Source: Nitrospinota bacterium (GTDB taxonomy: Bacteria; Nitrospinota; Nitrospinia; Nitrospinales; VA-1). Taken from it: a DNA stretch of 6,943 bases. Shown piece by piece: positions 1 to 5,335 of this stretch (positions within the stretch are counted from its first letter, which is position 1; the number at the start of each line of letters is the position of its first letter). The notes under the pieces were generated by a model. The model was not told the origin of the DNA. It made no database searches and was given only the letters and a program-made list of their open reading frames with translations. The stretch lies in assembly GCA_022567815.1 (NCBI GenBank), contig JADFGI010000165.1:1-6943 (forward strand). The letters run 5' to 3'. Made by a program: the position numbers and the translations under genes.

Positions 1-1
1 T

Positions 2-352
2 CTGGAGGCCGGGCTGGGCTGGGTCGTGAAGCTGAAGAAGGAGGACGATTTTATCGGCAAGGCCGCCATACAGCAAAAAAAGGACGCCGGGGCCAAACGC
101 CGTCTTGTGGGGGTCCGCTTTCTGGAACGCGGCGTGCCCAGGCCGCATTATCCGGTCCTGCGCCAGGGAGCGCCGGTGGGCGAGGTGACCAGCGGCACAT
201 TTTCGCCGTCGCTGAATTGCGGCGTGGCTTTGTGTTCTGTATCCTCTGAACACGCCGCCGTCGGCTCCAGGCTGGAAGTGTCTGTCCGCGATAAGAGAAT
301 TCCCGCGGAAATTGTGAAACTGCCGTTTGTGGCCAGCCGCGTTAAAAAATAA
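2..352 (+). CDS. gcvT: Aminomethyltransferase (glycine cleavage T-protein), C-terminal part
   Basis: This is the last 116 codons of a gene that begins upstream of the window; the reading frame is open from base 2 and ends at TAA 350-352. T-protein takes the aminomethyl group held on the lipoyl arm of GcvH, releases ammonia and passes the one-carbon unit to tetrahydrofolate. The visible part opens with LEAGLGWVVKLKK and then DDFIGKAAI, the usual join before the C-terminal barrel domain of GcvT. It continues with LVGVRF, GAPVGEVTSG and TFSPSLNCGVAL, which are typical of that domain (GCV_T_C). The folate-binding N-terminal domain lies outside the window. A GTG at 26 could be read as a start, but the homology runs through it, so it is an internal valine. 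gcvH follows after 38 nt on the same strand, which supports one operon. Confidence 0.95.
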   Translation: MEAGLGWVVKLKKEDDFIGKAAIQQKKDAGAKRRLVGVRFLERGVPRPHYPVLRQGAPVGEVTSGTFSPSLNCGVALCSVSSEHAAVGSRLEVSVRDKRIPAEIVKLPFVASRVKK

Positions 353-354
353 CG

Positions 355-372
355 CGCAGTAAAATTACTGCG
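355..372 (+). promoter_or_regulatory. Small hairpin between gcvT and gcvH
   Basis: CGCAGTA (355-361) and TACTGCG (366-372) form a perfect 7-bp stem around a 4-nt loop. The hairpin starts three bases after the gcvT stop and ends three bases before the gcvH Shine-Dalgarno sequence AAGGAG (375-380). No T-run follows, so it is not an intrinsic terminator. It could protect mRNA ends or tune gcvH translation relative to gcvT; that role is inferred only from its position. Confidence 0.4.
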
Positions 373-390
373 TTAAGGAGACCAAGAAGG

Positions 391-780
391 ATGAAAATCC
401 CTGCAGACCTGCGGTACACCAAAGAACATGAATGGATTAAAGTCGAAGGCGGCAAAGGGACAATTGGCATAACAGATTTTGCCCAGGAACAGCTGGGCGA
501 CGTGGTTTTTGTCGAACCCCCACCGGCCGGCGCTCAATTGACGCAGGGCCAGACCATGGGCGTCGTGGAATCCGTCAAAACCGTCTCCGACCTGTACGCC
601 CCGGTCAGCGGCGCCATGACATCGGCCAATAAAGAACTCGAGGCCCAACCCGAACTGGTCAACCAGGACCCCTACGGCAAAGGCTGGCTGGTCGAAATCG
701 AAATCTCCGACGCCGGCGAACTGGACGCGTTGATGTCCGCCGAAAAATATGCCGAGTTCATCCGGGAAGAAGCGTCATAA
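391..780 (+). CDS. gcvH: Glycine cleavage system H protein (lipoyl carrier)
   Basis: This 129-residue protein is the normal length for GcvH. It is the mobile lipoyl carrier that moves the aminomethyl group from P-protein to T-protein and is then reoxidised by L-protein. The N-terminus has RYTKEHEWIKV, the standard H-protein opening, followed by GITDFAQEQLGDVVFVEPP (about residues 26-44). The lipoylation motif is VVESVKTVSDLYAP, with Lys63 the expected lipoylated residue. The C-terminal half has the conserved NPY-like segment as NQDPYGKGWLVEI. The start is well supported: ATG 391 has AAGGAG at 375-380, and the protein begins where the family begins. It lies between gcvT and gcvPA on the same strand. 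Nothing in it is unusual. Confidence 0.98.
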   Translation: MKIPADLRYTKEHEWIKVEGGKGTIGITDFAQEQLGDVVFVEPPPAGAQLTQGQTMGVVESVKTVSDLYAPVSGAMTSANKELEAQPELVNQDPYGKGWLVEIEISDAGELDALMSAEKYAEFIREEAS

Positions 781-806
781 AGAAAGGACATAACCGGAAC
801 CCGCCA

Positions 807-2153
807 ATGCGCTATATACCCCACACCCCGCAAGACGTTAAAGCCATGCTCGCCAAAATTGGCGCCGCGGATATTGAGGAACTTTTCGCGAGCATACCCG
901 CGCCGTTGCGCCTGGAAAAACCTCTCAACCTGCCAGAAAGCCTTTCCGAACCAGACCTTGTCGCCCACATGAAAAATTTGCAAAGACACAACCTCGACCC
1001 CGAAGAGTGCGCGAATTTTCTCGGGGCAGGGTGTTACCGGCATTACTCGCCGGCAGTGGTCAACCACATGATATTGCGCGGCGAATTTCTGACCAGTTAC
1101 ACCCCGTACCAGCCGGAAGTCAGCCAGGGGACTTTGCAGGCTATTTTCGAGTTCCAGTCAATGATATGCATGCTGACGGGGATGGATATCGCCAACGCCT
1201 CAATGTACGACGGCGCCTCGTCGCTGGCGGAAGCCGTCCTCATGGCGCATCGGGTCCATGGCGGCGGCGAAGTCCTCATCGCCCGTTCCGTCCACCCCGA
1301 ATACCGGCGGGTGGTCGAGACCTATCTGCGCGGGTTTGATATGCGCCTTATCGAAATCCCCGTCAAGGAAAACGGCCAGGTCGACTTCGATTTCATCGCG
1401 CAAAACGTCGGCGACCAGACCTGCGCCGTGGTCGCGCAGAACCCTAACTACTTCGGAGTGATCGAGGAGTTAGAGCCGCTGGGAGAATTCCTGGCCGACA
1501 AAAAAACCCTGTTCATCGTGAACATAGTCGAAGCCCTGTCCATGGCCATCCTCAAACCGCCGGGGGAAAGAGGGGCGGATATCGTGGTAGGGGAGGGGCA
1601 GTCCTTTGGGCTGGCGCCGTCGTTTGGCGGGCCCTATGTCGGCTTCTTCGCCACGCGCGAAAAATATTTCCGGCAAACCCCAGGCCGGCTCGTCGGCGAA
1701 ACCGTCGACCAGGAAGGCAGAAGGGCGTTCACCCTGACCCTGGTGGCGCGTGAACAACACATACGCCGCGAAAAAGCCACCTCCAACATCTGCACCAACC
1801 AGGGGCTATGCGCCCTGGCCGTCGCCGTCTACCTGTCCGTCATGGGAAAAGAAGGGTTGCGGGAACTGGCGGAGCTGAACCTGAGAAAAGCCGAATACCT
1901 CAAAAACAAACTGGCAAAACTGGCGGGCTATAAAATCCGCTTTGCCTCCGACACCTTCAACGAATTCGTCCTGGAATGCCCCAAACCCGCCGAGGAAATC
2001 CGCGACACCCTTTTGCAGGAAGCGAATATCCTCGCTGGAGTCCCCCTAAAGACCCACTACCCGGAACTTCCGAACAGCCTGTTACTCTGCGCCACCGAAC
2101 TGAACACGCAGGAAGAAATGGACCGTCTCGCCGAAAAACTGGAAGGGATATAA
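807..2153 (+). CDS. gcvPA: Glycine dehydrogenase (decarboxylating) subunit 1 (P-protein alpha half)
   Basis: This 448-residue protein matches the length of the N-terminal half of the split P-protein. With GcvPB it forms the PLP enzyme that decarboxylates glycine and loads the aminomethyl group onto GcvH. Recognisable segments are the N-terminus MRYIPHTPQDVKAML, FLGAGCYRHY (71-80), SYTPYQPEVSQGTLQ (97-111), GEGQSFGL (262-269), PGRLVG (292-297) and REKATSNICTNQ (321-332). The PLP-binding lysine belongs to GcvPB, so its absence here is expected. The start at ATG 807 fits the family N-terminus, but its ribosome site is weak: AAAGGA (783-788) is 18 nt away and GGAA (796-799) is a poor match. Translation probably depends on coupling to gcvH, which ends 26 nt upstream. 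gcvPB, which often follows directly, is absent; the next gene is on the opposite strand. Confidence 0.96.
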   Translation: MRYIPHTPQDVKAMLAKIGAADIEELFASIPAPLRLEKPLNLPESLSEPDLVAHMKNLQRHNLDPEECANFLGAGCYRHYSPAVVNHMILRGEFLTSYTPYQPEVSQGTLQAIFEFQSMICMLTGMDIANASMYDGASSLAEAVLMAHRVHGGGEVLIARSVHPEYRRVVETYLRGFDMRLIEIPVKENGQVDFDFIAQNVGDQTCAVVAQNPNYFGVIEELEPLGEFLADKKTLFIVNIVEALSMAILKPPGERGADIVVGEGQSFGLAPSFGGPYVGFFATREKYFRQTPGRLVGETVDQEGRRAFTLTLVAREQHIRREKATSNICTNQGLCALAVAVYLSVMGKEGLRELAELNLRKAEYLKNKLAKLAGYKIRFASDTFNEFVLECPKPAEEIRDTLLQEANILAGVPLKTHYPELPNSLLLCATELNTQEEMDRLAEKLEGI

Positions 2154-2190
2154 AAAATTTCATCATATTGACTTTGACTTATCCATTCCA

Positions 2191-3567
2191 TCAGGCTAAT
2201 TGCTCGATGAGGTCTTCGGCGGGATAGGTGATGATTTCGGACAGGGTGGGGTGGTAATGCGGAATTTTCGCGAGGTCGTGAACGGTTCCGTGGAAATACA
2301 TGAGGGTGATGAGCGGATGGATCAACTCCCCGGCTTCGGGTCCGACGATATGGGCGCCGATGACTTCGCCCGTTTTTGGGTGGCACAATATTTTCACATG
2401 ACCGTGGGTTTCTCCCATGCAAATTGATTTCCCATGATCGTTGAAGGGATAGGACGCCACGAGGTAGGGGATATCCTGTGCCTGGCATTCCTTTTCGGTC
2501 AACCCCACTCCAGCAACCGCGGGATCGGTGAACACGACGCTGGTTTTCAATCGGTCGTCCATCTGGCGAGGCGGCTTATCGGGGTGGACGGCGTTGTGCG
2601 CCGCGATCTCTCCCTGCTCGATGGCGATGTGGACGATTTCGTGCAGTCCGTTAACGTCGCCGACGGCAAAAATGTGTGGTTGCCCGGTGCGCATTTCTAA
2701 GTTCACCACGATGGCTCCCTTATGATTGGTTTCGACTCCCGCTGATTCCAGATTGAGACCGTCGGTGTTGGGGCGGCGGCCCAGCGCCTGCAAGATATTC
2801 TCGGCGCGGACGGTTTTTTCCCGGCCTTCATGCACGAACCGGAGAATACGATCATTGCCATTATGGGCAATATCCAGGATTCGCGTTCCGGTATAGACAT
2901 CCATTCCCTCTTCGCGGAACCGCATTTCGACGGCGCGGGCCAGGTCTTCGTCGCCGCTGGATAAAATATGCTGACTGCGTTGAATCAGACTTACCTTGAC
3001 TCCGATGCGTGAGAAAAACTGAGCCAGCTCGACTGCCACCGGCCCGGCTCCAAGCACAATCAGCGATTCAGGAGCATCCCGCATTTCCAGAACGTCGTCG
3101 CTGGTGAGGTATCCCGCTTCCGCAAGGCCGGGCACGGGGAATTCCGCGATTTTGGAACCGGTGGCGATGATGAAATTTTTGGCGCGAAGGGTCTCGGTTC
3201 CCACTTGTACTTCTTGGGGCGAAAGGAAGGAGGCGGTGTTTTCATACAAAGTGAAACCAGGGTCTTGCAACTGTTCGACGCGATATTGGGTGAATTCGCC
3301 GATGATGCGGTTTTTCCGGTCATTGATGGCGGCAAGATCCGCTATCGCCTGAACGGGCAATAGGCCGAATTCCCGCGACCTGCGCTGGAGCGCCATCATG
3401 TCGGACGACCTGAGGATGGTTTTGGTGGGCATGCATCCCTTGAGGATGCACAATCCGCCTAACGGACCGTGGTCCACGATGGCGACCTTGGCTTGTGCCT
3501 GCCGGGCCGTCCGCGCCGCCGCGTAGCCTGCCGACCCGCCTCCAATTATGACGACATCGAAATCCAT
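2191..3567 (-). CDS. FAD-dependent pyridine nucleotide-disulfide oxidoreductase, Lpd-like (GGLCILKGC type)
   Basis: This 458-residue protein has the full domain order of class I flavin disulfide reductases. The FAD-binding GGGSAG lies at 9-14, the redox-active disulfide at Cys40 and Cys45 (GGLCILKGCMPTK), and ATGS near 136. The NAD(P)-binding GAGPVAVE is at 173-180, the second FAD motif FAVGD at 300-304, and the C-terminal dimer domain carries HYHPTLSE, with His439 and Glu444 as the catalytic pair. The His-Glu pair and disulfide suggest a working dithiol/disulfide oxidoreductase. Two points depart from ordinary Lpd: the disulfide loop reads CILKGC rather than the usual C-x-N-x-GC, and the end of the second nucleotide-binding strand reads SLIQRS where NAD-specific Lpd has an acidic residue. 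This hints at NADP(H) or relaxed use. The start ATG has GGGAG just upstream. It is convergent with gcvPA, 37 nt apart. It could be the glycine-cleavage L-protein, but the divergences make that uncertain. Confidence 0.88.
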   Translation of the reverse strand: MDFDVVIIGGGSAGYAAARTARQAQAKVAIVDHGPLGGLCILKGCMPTKTILRSSDMMALQRRSREFGLLPVQAIADLAAINDRKNRIIGEFTQYRVEQLQDPGFTLYENTASFLSPQEVQVGTETLRAKNFIIATGSKIAEFPVPGLAEAGYLTSDDVLEMRDAPESLIVLGAGPVAVELAQFFSRIGVKVSLIQRSQHILSSGDEDLARAVEMRFREEGMDVYTGTRILDIAHNGNDRILRFVHEGREKTVRAENILQALGRRPNTDGLNLESAGVETNHKGAIVVNLEMRTGQPHIFAVGDVNGLHEIVHIAIEQGEIAAHNAVHPDKPPRQMDDRLKTSVVFTDPAVAGVGLTEKECQAQDIPYLVASYPFNDHGKSICMGETHGHVKILCHPKTGEVIGAHIVGPEAGELIHPLITLMYFHGTVHDLAKIPHYHPTLSEIITYPAEDLIEQLA

Positions 3568-3588
3568 CGCTCTCCCATATTATTTGTT

Positions 3589-3763
3589 GCCCCGCTACAC
3601 CCCGTTACACGGGCTCCTCCGCGGAGGGCGATTCCCGCTACGCGGGAGGAAAAGTGGGGCTGACGTTCGCTTCGCTCACGAGCCCCGAAAAGCCATAAAT
3701 CCATAGAGCGTTAACACTGGGTCCAGCGTCACGCTGGCCAGCCATCAGGCTGGTCGCTGGCGG
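3589..3763 (+). repeat. Composite palindromic repeat, copy A
   Basis: This gene-free stretch is made of short hairpins. CCCGT-TAC-ACGGG lies at 3601-3613, the perfect palindrome CCTCCGCGGAGG at 3616-3627, and CCCGC-TAC-GCGGG at 3634-3646, followed by AGGAAAAGTGGGGCTGAC (3647-3664). GGGGCT (3656-3661) can pair with AGCCCC (3681-3686). A distal module at 3709-3737 runs from CGTTAAC to the palindrome CCAGCGTCACGCTGG, and CCAGCC-ATCA-GGCTGG (3738-3753) follows. Related modules occur at 5195-5335 (inverted) and 6845-6943 (same orientation). The 29-nt distal module matches the reverse complement of 5210-5238 at 28 of 29 positions. The element lies between the TPR gene and the downstream oxidoreductase gene on the - strand, so it would fall in the oxidoreductase leader or in a shared transcript. 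Confidence 0.85.
3723..3753. terminator. Possible hairpin terminator or mRNA 3'-end structure after the TPR gene
   Basis: CCAGCGT/ACGCTGG (3723-3737) and CCAGCC/GGCTGG around ATCA (3738-3753) form two adjacent GC-rich hairpins just downstream of the TPR stop codon at 3769. Neither is followed by a T-run on either strand, so a classical intrinsic terminator is not shown. They could instead stabilise mRNA ends or act as repeat folding units. Confidence 0.3.
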
Positions 3764-3768
3764 CAAGA

Positions 3769-4299
3769 TTAGAGGGTTTGACACTCTTCTTCCGTCAAGT
3801 TAAATTCCCTGCAACATTCCTGAAGCAGGTCGATGGCGTTTTTCCCCATGAACTCGTCTCCGCTTTTCTGAAAAAATTTCCGGGCGGCGATCAGGTGGTG
3901 AATGGTTTCCTTGCCTCTTTTTAACGAGTAATGCAGCATCGCCAGATTGCTGTGGGCTTTGGCAAACTCCGGATTGATTCGAATTGCTTCCTTATAATGA
4001 AGGAACGATTCATCAATTTCACCGATCAGGTTACTGACCACCGCGAGACTGTAATGCACCATCGGGGATTCCGGTTTCAGGCGCAAAGCTTCGCGGAAAC
4101 ATTTTGCCGCTTCCAGATTCATGCGCAGTTTGCCGTATCGGATTCCCAAATTAAATTGGGCCATGAAATGGTCGGGGTCGATTTTGACGGCTTCTTTATA
4201 GGATTCCAGGGCGGCGGCATTGTCTTTGATGCGACCGGCGGTTAATCCTTCCTGAAACAATTCTTCGGCGGTTTTTGCTGATGGGGATTCTGAGGACAT
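3769..4299 (-). CDS. Small tetratricopeptide repeat (TPR) protein
   Basis: This 176-residue protein consists almost wholly of 34-residue TPR units. Units one to three end in the standard D/KP-type turn: about 11-44 (AVKIDPDH), 45-78 (ALRLKPES) and 79-112 (AIRINPEF). The fourth unit (113-146) has the ANL-like opening but degenerates at its end, and a helical tail follows to residue 176. The units show the usual small and aromatic positions (A/G at 8, A at 20, P at 32). TPRs are protein-binding scaffolds, so the partner and process cannot be named. There is no signal peptide or membrane segment, which suggests a cytoplasmic protein. Cysteines occur at 67, 162, 163 and 173; the tail ones resemble no known metal motif. 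ATG 4299 has AGGA a few bases upstream. It is divergent from the 90-residue gene and upstream of the Lpd-like gene on the same strand. Confidence 0.9.
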   Translation of the reverse strand: MSSESPSAKTAEELFQEGLTAGRIKDNAAALESYKEAVKIDPDHFMAQFNLGIRYGKLRMNLEAAKCFREALRLKPESPMVHYSLAVVSNLIGEIDESFLHYKEAIRINPEFAKAHSNLAMLHYSLKRGKETIHHLIAARKFFQKSGDEFMGKNAIDLLQECCREFNLTEEECQTL

Positions 4300-4336
4300 G
4301 CTTTTTCCTTATCTTTTCAGTTGAAAAAGGGTTCAT

Positions 4337-4371
4337 GGGATCTCTAAAAATTCAATCTTTTTCGAGGTCCC
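4337..4371. promoter_or_regulatory. Long imperfect hairpin in the divergent intergenic region, near the TPR gene start
   Basis: GGGATCTCTAAAAA (4337-4350) and TTTTTCGAGGTCCC (4358-4371) form a 14-position stem with one T·C mismatch and one G·T pair around a 7-nt loop. It lies about 40 nt upstream of the TPR start codon and could be in its leader. TCTCTAAA (4341-4348), part of the left arm, can instead pair perfectly with TTTAGAGA (4373-4380), so two exclusive folds are possible. A regulatory role is inferred; no known riboswitch class is recognised. Confidence 0.4.
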
Positions 4372-4397
4372 CTTTAGAGAGTCAAAATTTGGAAACG

Positions 4398-4407
4398 GAT
4401 CGCGATC
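4398..4407. promoter_or_regulatory. Perfect palindrome GATCGCGATC, candidate operator
   Basis: A perfect 10-nt dyad lies in the 292-nt gap between two divergent genes, where an operator serving both would be expected. Nearby are ATCGGT (4470-4475), its inverse ACCGAT (4491-4496), ATCGGA (4503-4508) and a direct repeat TACCTTAT (4413-4420 and 4481-4488). No convincing -35/-10 pair was seen, although the region is AT-rich. No regulator gene is in the window, so binding is speculative. Confidence 0.25.
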
Positions 4408-4591
4408 TATGCTACCTTATCGGGACATTAAATTTCAACAATCCAGCCTATTAAATGGTAAATATTTTAATCGGTCGGGATACCTTATTTACCGATGTTT
4501 TTATCGGATTGGGAAATTCCGGCCTGGTCGCAGGTCTTTTGGCCCACAATTGTAGATTAAATTTTTTAATTGGGGAGAACAAAAACAGGTT

Positions 4592-4864
4592 ATGGCAGTG
4601 GAAAAAGGATCTGACGAAGAACGGATGATTTTAGGCAAATGGATTAAAATGGGGCAGGGTCTCATCGTCGCCGGATCGGCGATGGGAGATTCCTATCTGG
4701 ACGCTAACATAATCAGGCCGGACGATATCGAAGAAAGATCCCAAAATTACGTAAAGTTCGACCACGAAATCGTCGAGAAACTTCCACACTTGAAAGGCCG
4801 TTTTCGCTGGGACCTGGAAAAGTATTACCGGGACCGATTCGGTCCCTATCTGCCGAAAGGATGA
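4592..4864 (+). CDS. Conserved-looking small protein of unknown function (90 aa)
   Basis: I do not recognise this protein. It is 90 residues, strongly charged, has no cysteine, and has no signal peptide or clear membrane segment. A mildly hydrophobic, glycine-rich patch (GQGLIVAGSAMG, 21-32) lies between a basic-acidic N-terminus and an acidic middle (PDDIEERS). The C-terminus is aromatic and basic (FRWDLEKYYRDRFGPYLPKG). ATG 4592 is the likely start; GGGGAG (4572-4577) lies 14 nt upstream, which is long, and GTG at 4598 is an alternative. Its stop is nine bases before the Rieske-like gene, so the two are almost certainly cotranscribed and may be translationally coupled. That linkage suggests a shared redox-related role, for example a partner of the Rieske-like protein, but this is inference. 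Confidence 0.75.
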   Translation: MAVEKGSDEERMILGKWIKMGQGLIVAGSAMGDSYLDANIIRPDDIEERSQNYVKFDHEIVEKLPHLKGRFRWDLEKYYRDRFGPYLPKG

Positions 4865-4873
4865 TTCGACTCA

Positions 4874-5197
4874 ATGTCTTTAGTGAAAATTTCTGATTAT
4901 TCCGAAGCGCCTTCAGCAGAAACCGGGAAAAAAATTCACCTGGAACACCCCTGGACCCATATAGATTATGTCCTTGCCCTGTTCAACGCCGAAGGGAAAT
5001 ATTATGTGATCGCCGACCTATGTACCAAGTGCGGCGGCAGTCTGGGAAATGGATTACTCCGGGGACTATTTGCAGTTTGTTCGACCGAGGAATGCCTTTG
5101 GAGTATCAAAAAAGGGTATTGCAAATTTGACCACACTTCCGTCATGCCCACCTATAAGGTTGTGGAACAAGAAGATGGTTTGTTCATTGAGATCTGA
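4874..5197 (+). CDS. Rieske-fold small protein with a Cys-only (non-canonical) cluster site
   Basis: This 107-residue protein has the outline of a soluble Rieske/NirD-type ferredoxin: a lead-in strand region, YYVIADLC, a GGSLGNG turn, a second loop, and a typical end (MPTYKVVEQEDGLFIEI). The metal-binding loops are altered. The usual C-x-H loop reads C50-T-K-C53-GGSLG, with Lys at the His position and Cys next to it. The usual C-P-x-H-G-W loop reads C69-S-T-E-E-C74-LW, with Glu at the His position and a new Cys two residues later. A fifth Cys is at 83. Four cysteines in C-x2-C and C-x4-C could hold an all-Cys iron-sulfur cluster, mononuclear iron or zinc; the standard His2Cys2 Rieske cluster cannot form. 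AAAGGA (4856-4861) precedes the start. The stop TGA at 5195-5197 is the first three bases of repeat copy B. Confidence 0.8.
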   Translation: MSLVKISDYSEAPSAETGKKIHLEHPWTHIDYVLALFNAEGKYYVIADLCTKCGGSLGNGLLRGLFAVCSTEECLWSIKKGYCKFDHTSVMPTYKVVEQEDGLFIEI

Positions 5198-5335
5198 CCC
5201 CGCAACGCGCCAGCGTGACGCTGGACCCAGAGTTAACGTGCGATGGGTTTTTGGCTGACTAATCCTGCTGTATAGAACTTTTTCCTCCCCGCATGGCGGG
5301 GTCAGCCCAATTTTCCTCCCCACGTAGTGGGGTCA
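5195..5335 (-). repeat. Composite palindromic repeat, copy B, bounded by TGACCCC / GGGGTCA
   Basis: This element is inverted relative to copies A and C. Its ends are TGACCCC (5195-5201) and GGGGTCA (5329-5335), which are inverted copies of each other. It holds two tandem hairpins 31 nt apart, CCCCGC-ATG-GCGGGG (5287-5301) and CCCCAC-GTA-GTGGGG (5318-5332). On the - strand each is followed by AGGAAAA, and the outer one then by TTGGGCTGAC. The distal module CCAGCGTGACGCTGG with its continuation to GTTAACG (5210-5238) matches copy A inverted at 28 of 29 bases. The element fills exactly the gap between two convergent genes and supplies the TGA stop codon of each. The hairpins could also act as a two-way transcription barrier. 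Confidence 0.85.

Noticed and set aside
26..28. GTG as a true start of a short gene at the left edge
   Set aside because: The frame is open to the window edge, and the residues before it (LEAGLGWV) are part of the conserved GcvT sequence.
672..1067. 131-codon open frame on the - strand over gcvH/gcvPA
   Set aside because: It is antisense to conserved coding sequence of gcvH and gcvPA, with no domain or ribosome site.
2057..2488. 143-codon open frame on the - strand overlapping the ends of gcvPA and the Lpd-like gene
   Set aside because: It overlaps two confident genes and its translation is arginine- and proline-rich without family features.
3469..3663. Short + strand open frame running from the Lpd-like gene into repeat copy A
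   Set aside because: It begins antisense to the N-terminal FAD motif of the Lpd-like protein and continues into palindromic repeats; there is no coding evidence.
5210..5332. Classical intrinsic terminators between the convergent genes
   Set aside because: The GC-rich hairpins lack a T-run following the stem on either strand in the right place; they are better described as repeat units that may still hinder transcription.
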